From Lachnospiraceae bacterium (lineage in GTDB: Bacteria > Bacillota > Clostridia > Lachnospirales > Lachnospiraceae): a stretch of 64,000 nt of DNA. The notes below the pieces were generated by a model, which did not search any database, was not told the origin of the DNA, and saw only the letters and a program-made list of their open reading frames with translations. The position numbers were made by a program, and so were the translations under genes. Numbering within the stretch: the first letter of the stretch is position 1; every line of letters starts with the position of its first letter. The DNA lies in the NCBI GenBank assembly GCA_900168235.1, contig FUZG01000002.1, positions 62,001-126,000 on the forward strand, in the 5' to 3' direction. Shown piece after piece: positions 53,749 to 62,660 of this stretch.

Positions 53749-55509
53749 TTGAAAAAGGTACTTTCGCTGTTAAAGAGCTATAGAAAAGAAGCGATACTGT
53801 CTCCGACGTTTAAATTGCTGGAGTCGTTAATGGATCTGCTGACACCTCTGGTCGTGGCAGCGATCATTAATAAAGGCATAGTGCATGCGGACTTTTCGTA
53901 TGTGACCGGATGCTTTTTATTCCTGATATTCCTTGCGGTGCTGGGACTTATGTTTTCCTTTACAGCGCAGTGGTTTGCGGCAAAAGCCAGTGTGGGGGCG
54001 GCAACGGACCTGCGGCAGGAGCTTTTTGACCATATACAGGATCTGTCATGCGAAAAGCTTGATACTATCGGTACGGATACGCTGATAACCCGAATGACCA
54101 GCGACATAAATCAGGTTCAGAACGGTATAAATATGACGCTACGTCTCCTGCTCAGGAGCCCGTTCATCGTATTTGGCGCAATGATCATGGCATTTACCAT
54201 AGATTTCAGATGTGCTCTGATATTTGCCCTTGCGATACCTGTTCTGAGCGTGGTTGTTTACGGCATCATGATCATCAGTATTCCGCGATTTTCAAAGGTA
54301 CAGCAGTCGCTGGATAAACTGCTCGGAACCACCAGGGAAAACCTCACGGGTGTGAGAGTTGTAAGGGCTTTTTGCAAGGAATCTGATGCAGTCGCTGAGT
54401 TTGACAGGCAGAGTGAAGAGCTCACCCGTATGAACGTATTTGTGGGAAGACTTTCCGCAGTCATGAATCCTGCGACCTACGCACTTATAAATATCGCAAC
54501 TATCATGCTCATAAGAGAGGGCGCTGTCCGCGTGGAACTCGGCGCTATCGCACAGGGTGATCTGGTCGCGCTCTACAATTACATGGCGCAGATAATCGTG
54601 GAACTTATAAAGCTCGCATCGCTTATCATCACAATAAATAAGGCACTTGCCTGCGCGAAGCGTATAGAAACCGTATTTGATGTGAAGCCCGGGATGTCCT
54701 ATCCCGACAAAAAATTGTCTGAGACAGCGGATGATACAGAGAGTGATTCCGAAGTGGAATTTCGTCACGTTTCTTTTTCCTACAGCGGATCAGAGGAAAA
54801 TGCCGTATCGGACATAAATTTCTCAGTGAAAAAAGGTCAGACTGTGGGAATCATCGGCGGTACGGGAAGCGGAAAATCTACGATCGTGAACCTGATACCG
54901 AGGTTTTACGATGCTACGGAAGGTGAGGTTTTAGTTTCAGGACGGGATGTAAAGACTTTCCCGGAGGGAGATATCATAAGCCGTGTCGGAATGGTCCCGC
55001 AGAAAGCAGTTTTATTCGAAGGAACCATCAGAGATAACCTCAAGTGGGGAAATGAAAACGCGACTGATGAGGATATGTGGAAAGCGCTCGAGATCGCTCA
55101 GGGGCGTGAAGTTGCAGAGGGCAAGGATAAGAAGCTTGACGCGGAAGTGCACCAGGGCGGACGGAATTTCTCAGGCGGTCAGAAGCAGAGACTTACTATC
55201 GCAAGAGCGCTTGTCAGAAAACCTGAGATATTGATATTGGATGACTCTGCCAGTGCCCTTGATTTTGCGACAGATCTGAAGCTTAGACAGGCGATAGCAG
55301 GGCTTGATGGTGACATGACAGTATTTATCGTGTCTCAGAGGGCGTCCAGCGTCAGGGCAGCGGATCTGATACTGGTTCTCGATGACGGAGTGGTCGTGGG
55401 ACAGGGTACTCATGATGAACTCTTAGCTTCCTGTGAAGTTTATCAGGAAATCTACTATTCACAGGCTCCGGAAGAAAAGAATAAAAGCGGAAAGGAGGTG
55501 CTTGCATGA
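53749..55509 (+). CDS. ABC exporter half-transporter with degenerate site
   Basis: A 586-residue type IV ABC exporter: six membrane helices (~15-300) then an ATPase with Walker A GGTGSGKST (~370) and signature FSGGQKQRL. After Walker B the usual catalytic Glu is Asp (LILDDSASALD), as in TM287-like subunits that form the degenerate site of heterodimers. Starts at TTG 53749 after AGGAG. Overlaps the next gene by 4 bp. With the next protein it should form a heterodimeric exporter; substrate not shown. Confidence 0.88.
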   Translation: MKKVLSLLKSYRKEAILSPTFKLLESLMDLLTPLVVAAIINKGIVHADFSYVTGCFLFLIFLAVLGLMFSFTAQWFAAKASVGAATDLRQELFDHIQDLSCEKLDTIGTDTLITRMTSDINQVQNGINMTLRLLLRSPFIVFGAMIMAFTIDFRCALIFALAIPVLSVVVYGIMIISIPRFSKVQQSLDKLLGTTRENLTGVRVVRAFCKESDAVAEFDRQSEELTRMNVFVGRLSAVMNPATYALINIATIMLIREGAVRVELGAIAQGDLVALYNYMAQIIVELIKLASLIITINKALACAKRIETVFDVKPGMSYPDKKLSETADDTESDSEVEFRHVSFSYSGSEENAVSDINFSVKKGQTVGIIGGTGSGKSTIVNLIPRFYDATEGEVLVSGRDVKTFPEGDIISRVGMVPQKAVLFEGTIRDNLKWGNENATDEDMWKALEIAQGREVAEGKDKKLDAEVHQGGRNFSGGQKQRLTIARALVRKPEILILDDSASALDFATDLKLRQAIAGLDGDMTVFIVSQRASSVRAADLILVLDDGVVVGQGTHDELLASCEVYQEIYYSQAPEEKNKSGKEVLA

Positions 55510-57260
55510 GTAAGAACAGCGAAAAAAAGGTTAGCAGTAAAGATACGCTGATAAAAGTCATGCGCTTTATCGGACGGTACAAAATTCTGCTCGCGCTTAG
55601 CATCATCCTTGCAGGAGTGTCAGTAGTGCTCCAGCTTTATGTACCGATCCTTTTCGGACAGGCGATAGACCTTGTGATCGAAAAGGGAAAGGTAGATCTT
55701 GACGGAGTAGCGTTATATGCGGGAAAGATACTTGTGCTGGTACTCATTTCTGCCCTTGCCACATGGATCATGAATCTCATTAATAACCGTCTTGCATATA
55801 GGACAGTTCAGGATATCCGCGCAAAGGCCATCAGACGGATACAGGTACTTCCTTTAAGCTATCTTGATTCTCACAGCAATGGAGACACGGTCCAGAGAGT
55901 GATAGCGGATGTGGATCAGTTGTCGGATGGACTGCTTCTCGGATTTACACAGCTTTTTTCGGGAATAGTCACGATCTTTGTGACACTGATATTTATGTTT
56001 TCAAAAAATGTGCTCATCACGGGAATGGTGATAGTGATGACCCCTGTGAGCTTCCTTGTAGCGAAGTTTATCGCGTCGAGATCATTTCAGATGTTTAGGA
56101 AACAGACAGAAACCAGAGGATCTCAGACTGCTCTTATAAACGAGATGATCGGAAATGAAAAAGTCGTAAAGGCTTTTGGCTATGAGGAGCGGGCATCAGA
56201 GCGTTTCCGCGAGGTAAATGAAGAGCTTCGTGAGTATTCTGAGAAAGCTGTATTTTTCAGCTCACTCACAAATCCATCCACTCGTGCAGTAAATAACGTG
56301 ATATACGCGCTTGTTGCGCTGGTAGGTGCAAACAGGATACTCAGTGGTGTGCTGACGGTTGGTGATCTCACAGTGCTGTTGTCCTATGCGAACCAGTACA
56401 TGAAACCATTTAATGACATCAGTTCAGTAGTTACAGAGCTTCAAAATGCCCTTGCCTGTGCGGCACGCGTTTTTGAACTGATAGAGGCAGAGCCCCAGAG
56501 CAGAGAGGGCGATGCAGAGCTTCAGGATGTGAGCGGAAGAGTGGACATTGAGCACGTGGATTTTTCATATGTACAGGATAAACCGCTTATCAGGGACTTT
56601 AATTTCCATGCTGAGCCCGGAATGAAGATCGCGATCGTGGGTCCGACGGGATGCGGAAAGACAACGCTCATAAATCTGCTCATGAGATTTTATGATGTGA
56701 AGAGCGGATCCATAAAGATAGACGGGCAGGACATAAATGATGTATCCCGTGCATCCTTAAGACAAAATTTTGGAATGGTACTGCAGGAAACATGGATAAA
56801 GAACGGTACTGTGCGTGAAAATATCGCATTTGGTAAGCCTGATGCCACAGACGAGGAGATAATCAGGGCGGCAAAGGAAGCCCACAGCTGGGAATTTATC
56901 CGACGTATGCCGCGTAAGCTTGACACGGTTCTTACGGATGAGAGCCTGAGCCAGGGGCAGAAGCAGCTTCTCTGTATCACGAGGGTCATGCTCTGTGATC
57001 CGTCCATGCTGATACTTGATGAGGCTACATCGAGCATCGATACCAGAACCGAAGCTCTGATCCAGAAAGCATTTAATAAGCTCATGAAGGGCAGGACAAG
57101 CTTCATCGTAGCCCATAGACTCAGCACCATCCGCGATGCGGACAGTATCCTTGTAATGAAAGACGGATCCATCATCGAGCAGGGTGATCATGAAACACTG
57201 CTCGCAAAAAATGGATTCTATGCAGAGTTGTACAACTCACAGTTTAAGCTCAGTGCATGA
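55506..57260 (+). CDS. ABC exporter half-transporter with canonical catalytic site
   Basis: A 584-residue partner of the preceding protein. Walker A GPTGCGKTT (~380), Walker B LILDEATSSID with the catalytic Glu intact, and a degenerate signature (LSQGQKQLL instead of LSGGQ). This is the complementary pattern expected for a TM287/288-like heterodimer in which only one of two ATP sites turns over. Start ATG overlaps the previous stop (ATGA). A bidirectional terminator follows. Confidence 0.88.
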   Translation: MSKNSEKKVSSKDTLIKVMRFIGRYKILLALSIILAGVSVVLQLYVPILFGQAIDLVIEKGKVDLDGVALYAGKILVLVLISALATWIMNLINNRLAYRTVQDIRAKAIRRIQVLPLSYLDSHSNGDTVQRVIADVDQLSDGLLLGFTQLFSGIVTIFVTLIFMFSKNVLITGMVIVMTPVSFLVAKFIASRSFQMFRKQTETRGSQTALINEMIGNEKVVKAFGYEERASERFREVNEELREYSEKAVFFSSLTNPSTRAVNNVIYALVALVGANRILSGVLTVGDLTVLLSYANQYMKPFNDISSVVTELQNALACAARVFELIEAEPQSREGDAELQDVSGRVDIEHVDFSYVQDKPLIRDFNFHAEPGMKIAIVGPTGCGKTTLINLLMRFYDVKSGSIKIDGQDINDVSRASLRQNFGMVLQETWIKNGTVRENIAFGKPDATDEEIIRAAKEAHSWEFIRRMPRKLDTVLTDESLSQGQKQLLCITRVMLCDPSMLILDEATSSIDTRTEALIQKAFNKLMKGRTSFIVAHRLSTIRDADSILVMKDGSIIEQGDHETLLAKNGFYAELYNSQFKLSA

Positions 57261-57299
57261 AAAAACGGACGGCTGATCAATGTCAGCTGTCCGTTTTTT
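57260..57299. terminator. Bidirectional terminator overlapping sngC stop
   Basis: AAAAACGGACGGCTGA (57261-57276) pairs with TCAGCTGTCCGTTTTT (57283-57298), one wobble. The stop codon of the minus-strand helicase gene (57283-57285) lies inside the right arm. Confidence 0.85.
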
Positions 57300-59622
57300 C
57301 TATCCGCCCGCCGGGGACAAATTTTTTCCATTCCCTCACCCGGCTGAGCATACCGGTTATATCAAGTACACCGCAGGCGAAACCCTTGCGGACAAGGTCG
57401 CGGGGCAGGTACTCGTCGTATTTTTCGAAAACAGGATTCTCTGTCGGGTACAGGAGATCCATGGGGTCAAGCGGCATGTCGGCAGCTGTTGTCACGATAT
57501 CGAAAAATTCATTTTGGGATGCAGACATCGTAAACTGGATGTAGTATGGCCTTGATGCGTCAAAACCTTTGATAGCAAGTAGTTTCCCACAGCGAAGCTT
57601 CAGGAATCGTTCAAGTGCGAGGAATGAATAAGTTCCAAGCCACGGGAAAAGAGCCCACATATTTCCGCCAAGGGAAATAAGCGGATTCTCAAGAAGACCT
57701 GAGGATCTGGCTGCATTTCTGGCGCTTCCGAGACGGGCAGCCGCATTCTGCATGAGGTACGGGAAAAAGCTGTCTTCTTCAAGAACTTTCTTCATCCTTT
57801 CAAGGATGTGAGTATTGATATCCCCGGGACATTCTCCGAAGTAAGCGGGTATATTTCCCTTAACAAGCTCGCAGTAAACAGCGTGGCGCTTATGGTCTAC
57901 TTCTGTTACGACCCACACATGCCCTGCGATGGCGATCTTTTCTCCTGCGGGAGGCGGTGCAACTAGCGTTCCCAGCTCCTGGGATTCGCATCGAACGGTA
58001 TATTCTTCATTTTCCTGAAAAACAGCATAAAACTTAAAATTATTTGTGATGCGTTCTCCTGCAATACCTACGATAAGTCCTCCGCGCTCGGTCCACTGGA
58101 TATGGTCGGTTTCTATGAGGTGACGGAGCAGAACCCTGAAATCATCCTGACTCACTCTGTAAAAGACACTGAGTGACAGCACTTTTGATGCAAGGACTGC
58201 GGGAGTCATCTCACCGCCGGATGCGAGAGTGCTCATAGTCTGATGGTAGAGCAGGCTATAGGGCAGGCGGTCGAGACGAGGCGGTTCCACCCATTTTTCC
58301 TCAAGGTAGACCTGTACGAGTGCGATTCCCTGTATCAGCTTCCACGGGATGCACTCCGGGAGCATGGCTCTTGGTTCCGGCGGATCTTCGCGCATGACAA
58401 ACCACATTTCAGGGGGCAGGTCTCTCCGTCCTGTGCGTCCCATCCGCTGAAGGAATGATGACACCGTGAAAGGTGCATCTATCTGAAAAGCCCGTTCGAG
58501 GCGTCCGATATCTATACCGAGCTCAAGAGTAGAAGTGGTCACAGTTGTAAGGAACGTATCCTCATCCTTCATCAGCTCCTCAGCAGACTGTCTATATGAA
58601 GCCGACAGATTTCCATGGTGTATAAGGAATCTGTCAGGCTCGTGCTTTGCTTCGCAGTATTGTCTTAAGGTAGTGGTGACAGCTTCTGCATCCTCTCTTG
58701 AATTACAGAAAACAAGGCACTTTTTACCTCGTGTATGCTCAAAAATATATCCGAAACCGGGATCGGCTGCGAGAGGAGCTTTATCGGTCGCTTCTTCCAA
58801 AAGCGGAAGTGGATCAGGAGTCATGTCGTCGGAAGTGTGAACAGTTGGAATAACATCCACATCTATGACATTTTTTTGATCATCATTGCTTTCACGCCGG
58901 TCAGGGTCTGTTGACTGAGGACCTGATACAAAAAAATGTTCCATTGAAAGACGCCATTTCTGTCCTTTTGCTTCTATCTTTGGGATGACAGTACCTTTTC
59001 CTGTACCGGATGCAAGGAAACGCCCTGTCATTTCAGGATCGCCGATAGTTGCGGAAAGTCCGATACGACGGGGATTTACACCTGCCATTCGTCCGAGACG
59101 CTCTATGAGACAGATAGTCTGACCGCCGCGGTCTCCGCGCATCAGGGAATGAACTTCGTCTATGACTATGAAACGGAGATCTCCGAAAATCTTTGGTATG
59201 AGTGCATGTTTATGGAGCATCAGCGCTTCGAGCGACTCGGGTGTGATCTGGAGTATGCCGGAGGGCTTTTTCAGCATCTTGCTCTTATGAGATGCAGCCA
59301 CATCGCCGTGCCAATGCCATACAGGTATCTCAGCTTCTTCACAGAGTTCATTGAGACGTCCGAACTGGTCATTTATGAGGGCTTTCAGGGGACCAATGTA
59401 GATCGCACCGACAGATGAGGGCGGATCTTCTGAAAACAGAGTGAGGATCGGGAAGAATGCGGCTTCTGTCTTACCCGATGCGGTTGAAGCGGAGAGAAGT
59501 ACATTTTCATCTGTATTAAAAATGGCATCACCCGCAGCAACCTGTATCGCTCTGAGATTTTCCCATTCATGTTCATATATGAAATCCTGTATAAAAGGAG
59601 CATATCGATTGAAAATATTCAT
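57283..59622 (-). CDS. sngC: Lhr-like DEAD/DEAH helicase, SngC-type (Shango system)
   Basis: A 779-residue superfamily 2 helicase. Motifs: Walker A SASTASGKTEA (~45-52), motif Ia IGPLKALINDQ, DEVH box VIDEVHSLMRGDRGG (~155), motif III GLSATIGDP (~190), motif V region TTSTLELGIDIG, motif VI FLQRMGRTGRR. The C-terminal half is Lhr-like and lacks nuclease motifs. It is the last gene of a three-gene group with a BrxD-like ATPase and a TerB_N/TerB_C protein. This trio matches the Shango anti-phage system (SngA TerB-type, SngB ATPase, SngC helicase). Without a search I cannot exclude a related but distinct cassette. Confidence 0.8.
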   Translation of the reverse strand: MNIFNRYAPFIQDFIYEHEWENLRAIQVAAGDAIFNTDENVLLSASTASGKTEAAFFPILTLFSEDPPSSVGAIYIGPLKALINDQFGRLNELCEEAEIPVWHWHGDVAASHKSKMLKKPSGILQITPESLEALMLHKHALIPKIFGDLRFIVIDEVHSLMRGDRGGQTICLIERLGRMAGVNPRRIGLSATIGDPEMTGRFLASGTGKGTVIPKIEAKGQKWRLSMEHFFVSGPQSTDPDRRESNDDQKNVIDVDVIPTVHTSDDMTPDPLPLLEEATDKAPLAADPGFGYIFEHTRGKKCLVFCNSREDAEAVTTTLRQYCEAKHEPDRFLIHHGNLSASYRQSAEELMKDEDTFLTTVTTSTLELGIDIGRLERAFQIDAPFTVSSFLQRMGRTGRRDLPPEMWFVMREDPPEPRAMLPECIPWKLIQGIALVQVYLEEKWVEPPRLDRLPYSLLYHQTMSTLASGGEMTPAVLASKVLSLSVFYRVSQDDFRVLLRHLIETDHIQWTERGGLIVGIAGERITNNFKFYAVFQENEEYTVRCESQELGTLVAPPPAGEKIAIAGHVWVVTEVDHKRHAVYCELVKGNIPAYFGECPGDINTHILERMKKVLEEDSFFPYLMQNAAARLGSARNAARSSGLLENPLISLGGNMWALFPWLGTYSFLALERFLKLRCGKLLAIKGFDASRPYYIQFTMSASQNEFFDIVTTAADMPLDPMDLLYPTENPVFEKYDEYLPRDLVRKGFACGVLDITGMLSRVREWKKFVPGGRIEKTDS

Positions 59623-59643
59623 GTGCCCTCCGTGATCTGTGCT

Positions 59644-60984
59644 TTAGATCGTGAACTCTGCGAAGTTATCATCCGGGCGGGATGCAGTGTCGCTTCCCGG
59701 TTCTTCGCTCTTTGCGAAGCTGAAATTTTCTGACCCCAATATGGTTTCTATATCCTGATCCGGGTGCTGGAAGAGAATGTCCAGAAGTTCTATAAAGTCA
59801 CGTATTACTTCTCTCGGAGTGATCTTGGAATCAGCTCCTATCCGTCCAAACTCGATCTTTATAAAGGCAGCAAGTGCTTCGTCTGTAATGCTATTTTCGT
59901 ATCCGTAGAGGTCTGCATGGATATCTGCGAGCTTTCCTATGAGAACGAGCATTTCTTCCGCAGTCAGTGCTTCAAGCCTGATGACCGGAGCCAGCATGTC
60001 ACGGGCTCCTTCTACGGAGAATTTACCTTCCTGCAGGCGTGAGCGCAGTGCTTCGTAGCTGTAGACACCACGTCTGCGGTCCTCGATACACTGGGGCGTA
60101 CCGCACATGATGATTCCGAGATACTGCGCTTTTCCCTGCAGAGTATCATTGTACATGGTAAGGATCTTTTCGTAATTGTACTGGCGGGTGATAGAGTTCG
60201 GAATCTTGTAGATATTCACGAGCTCATCGATCATAATCATCATTCCGGTGTAGCCTGCTTTTTTCAAAAACCAGGCAAAGAGCTTCAGGTATTCATACCA
60301 GTCGTCATCGGTGATGATGATAGTGACGCCGAGCTCCTGACGTGCCTCAGTTTTAGTGGCATATTCGCCGCGGAACCACTTGATGACCTTTCCCTTGGTC
60401 TCTTCGTCACCTGTGATATGAGACTGATAATACATGGTGAGCAGACGGGCAAAGTCAAAACCATGTACCAGCTCATTCATGGAGTGAATGACCTGCATGA
60501 TCTTTTTCTCGACAGCTGCGGAAAAAGAAGGATCATCCATGGAAAGACCTGTTTCCTGCATAGTCTCATTCTGAACAGCGCTGATCCAGCGGTCCAGTAT
60601 GAGAGTAAGGGCACCGCCCTCGGGACGTGTCTTTGTTGACATGTTTCTCAGAAGCTCGCGGTAGGTAGCGAGTCCCTGGCCTCGGGTTCCCTGGAGTCTC
60701 CGCTCAGGTGACAGGTCGGCATCGACCACGACGAACCCTCTGTCCATCACATAATTACGGATGGTCTGCAGGAGAAAGCTCTTACCGCTTCCGTATCTGC
60801 CTGAGATAAAACGGAAAGATGCTCCGCCGTCGCTTATCACGTCCACATCATGCAGGAGCGCGCGGATCTCATCCTTTCTGCCGACTGTTACATAGGGGAG
60901 TCCGATACGCGGTACAACTCCGCCCTTAAGTGAATTTATGAGAGTACCTGCAATGCGCTTCGGTACTTTTTTTCTAACATCCAT
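59644..60984 (-). CDS. sngB: BrxD-like P-loop ATPase (DUF2791), SngB-type
   Basis: A 446-residue AAA-like ATPase of the BREX ATP-binding domain family. Features: MDVRKKVPKRIAGTLINSLKGGVVPRIGLPYVTVGR at the N-terminus, Walker A GRYGSGKS (62-69), VVDADLSPERRLQGTRGQGLATYREL, Walker B MIMIDELVNIYK (~248-258), then GIIMCGTPQCIEDRRRG and SRL sensor-like helices. A BREX locus would also need BrxB, BrxC, PglX and PglZ; none is present. Co-directional with the TerB-type and helicase genes at 17-21 bp spacing, so one operon. Confidence 0.8.
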   Translation of the reverse strand: MDVRKKVPKRIAGTLINSLKGGVVPRIGLPYVTVGRKDEIRALLHDVDVISDGGASFRFISGRYGSGKSFLLQTIRNYVMDRGFVVVDADLSPERRLQGTRGQGLATYRELLRNMSTKTRPEGGALTLILDRWISAVQNETMQETGLSMDDPSFSAAVEKKIMQVIHSMNELVHGFDFARLLTMYYQSHITGDEETKGKVIKWFRGEYATKTEARQELGVTIIITDDDWYEYLKLFAWFLKKAGYTGMMIMIDELVNIYKIPNSITRQYNYEKILTMYNDTLQGKAQYLGIIMCGTPQCIEDRRRGVYSYEALRSRLQEGKFSVEGARDMLAPVIRLEALTAEEMLVLIGKLADIHADLYGYENSITDEALAAFIKIEFGRIGADSKITPREVIRDFIELLDILFQHPDQDIETILGSENFSFAKSEEPGSDTASRPDDNFAEFTI

Positions 60985-61001
60985 CTATGAATGATCCTCC
61001 G

Positions 61002-62660
61002 TTACTTCTCCGGGATAATGTCTTTCAGGTCGGGGATATAGTCCTCGATAAGCTCAGGCTCATCCTCATTAAATTCGATCACTGTGTCACCGATAATATC
61101 CATCATCTGATCATTGATGCTGTCACAGAGCATATTTATCATCAGGTGATGTGACTGCACGTAGTCCTTCCAGGGCTCTCCGTAGAGCAGAGCATGAAGG
61201 ACAAAAATTTCATCAGGTGACAGAAATGAATCTATGTTATGTAAATCAAACTCCCCCGAGAACTCTTGGTTATGTAAACTACTCTCGGGTTCACCTCTAT
61301 CTGATAAAATATCGATATTTTCAGAAGTATTAGAAATATCACCGGATATATCGGGAACAATCTTATCGATATTATGTAAATCTGAATCCACGAGGTTTTC
61401 GACATTATGTAAATCAGATTCGACAGATACATTTTCAGAATGAGTTTCTTCCTCAACGATAAGCGAGTCACGTGTTTCTGCGGCGTCACGTCTTATGGAG
61501 TCGAGCATTGAAAGGTCGATCTCTATACGCGGCTTCGCAGCTTCCTCACGTTCTTTCAGGAATCTGTCCACGATCCAGCTGATCTCTTCTGCAAAGATAT
61601 CGTTCATGAGCCTGCGTTTGATGCTCTTTACGAGTCCGGTTTTGTCTCTTAGGACACGGTCTGTTTCATGGCAGATATCGCCGAGGATACGGCTTGGTTC
61701 TGCAAATCTTCCGTATGCTTCACGGGACCATGCGCCGTCACGGCAGTGATAACTGCATATGGGGCTTATTTCGTATGCATAGTCCGTATATTTTTTATGG
61801 TCATAAAAAACTGCATTTTGAAAGATCTTTACGGAAAAAACACCGCGCCGTCCAAAGCAGTATTCAAAGAGAGTATCACGGCTGAGGCGCTTCATCCCTG
61901 CGGAAAGCTCGCGGATCACGCGAACTATGGTGCTTTTCGTGAGCTCAGGATCCTTTTTATACAGCGTCGATTTTTTTATGTCATAGGATGACATGACGAG
62001 GAGCGCATCAAACAGGGCATCATCAGGTACTGAAGGATCGCACTCAGGGTCCTCTGCCTCGGAAAAAGCCTGCATCAGTACGGAAAGGGCTGAGTCCATA
62101 TCCACGCTGAAATATTCGGATGCGAGATTATGGTCGAGACCGTAGTAGATGATATAATCCCGTATCCAGCGCCGCAGATGATCCTTTAGGGTCACATCCA
62201 GATGCCCGTATAAGCGGTCTATTTTTAGGAGTATTTCGAAGCCCTCCTGAGGTGTTACGCCGATGCCGTTAAGGATCTCGTAGATATAAACATAGAGGAA
62301 CGAGAGCTGTGGAGACTGATCCGGAAAGCCATTCCGAAAACGGGTGCGGAACGAGAAATAGCCCCGAAGCTCGTTGTCTTTCATCGTTTTATATGTAGGA
62401 AAATATCTGCGGAATACACCGGTGAACTCGTAATCATCCGTGTAATCAGCGGCGAACTGTCCCTGTTTATAGAAGTACCAGCTCTCCGGTTTAGGGAAAG
62501 TGTGGACCTCACTTGCGATGGCTTTCATCCACTGCAGTTTGTCAGGCAGGGGTGTTTTTGGTGCGGCGGGGCGGTCCTTCCTGAGGGGAAGTGCTTCATC
62601 ATGATAACCGTCCGTGAAGCGCACATCTATTGAATTGTCAGAGAAAAATCCATTACCCAT
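61002..62660 (-). CDS. sngA: TerB_N/TerB_C protein, SngA-type
   Basis: A 552-residue protein, first gene of the cassette. Residues ~40-270 carry TerB_N features (ESWYFYKQGQFAADYTDDYEFTGVFRRYFPTY, LRGYFSFRTRFRNG); residues ~480-550 resemble TerB_C (FLSPDEIFVLHALLYGEPWKDYV). Between, from ~405 to 475, lies an acidic linker containing four copies of an S/FDLHN-type motif (SDLHNVENL, SDLHNIDKI, SSLHNQEF, FDLHNIDSF). TerB-type domains bind metal and occur in predicted stress and defence complexes. Promoter not clearly visible; no transposase, integrase or repeats flank the cassette. Confidence 0.75.
   Translation of the reverse strand: MGNGFFSDNSIDVRFTDGYHDEALPLRKDRPAAPKTPLPDKLQWMKAIASEVHTFPKPESWYFYKQGQFAADYTDDYEFTGVFRRYFPTYKTMKDNELRGYFSFRTRFRNGFPDQSPQLSFLYVYIYEILNGIGVTPQEGFEILLKIDRLYGHLDVTLKDHLRRWIRDYIIYYGLDHNLASEYFSVDMDSALSVLMQAFSEAEDPECDPSVPDDALFDALLVMSSYDIKKSTLYKKDPELTKSTIVRVIRELSAGMKRLSRDTLFEYCFGRRGVFSVKIFQNAVFYDHKKYTDYAYEISPICSYHCRDGAWSREAYGRFAEPSRILGDICHETDRVLRDKTGLVKSIKRRLMNDIFAEEISWIVDRFLKEREEAAKPRIEIDLSMLDSIRRDAAETRDSLIVEEETHSENVSVESDLHNVENLVDSDLHNIDKIVPDISGDISNTSENIDILSDRGEPESSLHNQEFSGEFDLHNIDSFLSPDEIFVLHALLYGEPWKDYVQSHHLMINMLCDSINDQMMDIIGDTVIEFNEDEPELIEDYIPDLKDIIPEK
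61238..61415 (-). repeat. Four short repeats in the sngA linker
   Basis: TTATGTAAATC-type units (plus strand) at 61238-61248, 61270-61279, 61372-61382 and 61405-61415. On the coding strand they encode the DLHN motif. The third-position match is nearly complete, which points to recent duplication or strong sequence constraint. Confidence 0.6.

Noticed and set aside
57283-62660. A BREX system
   Set aside because: Only a BrxD-like ATPase and an Lhr-like helicase are shared; no BrxA/B/C, PglX or PglZ.
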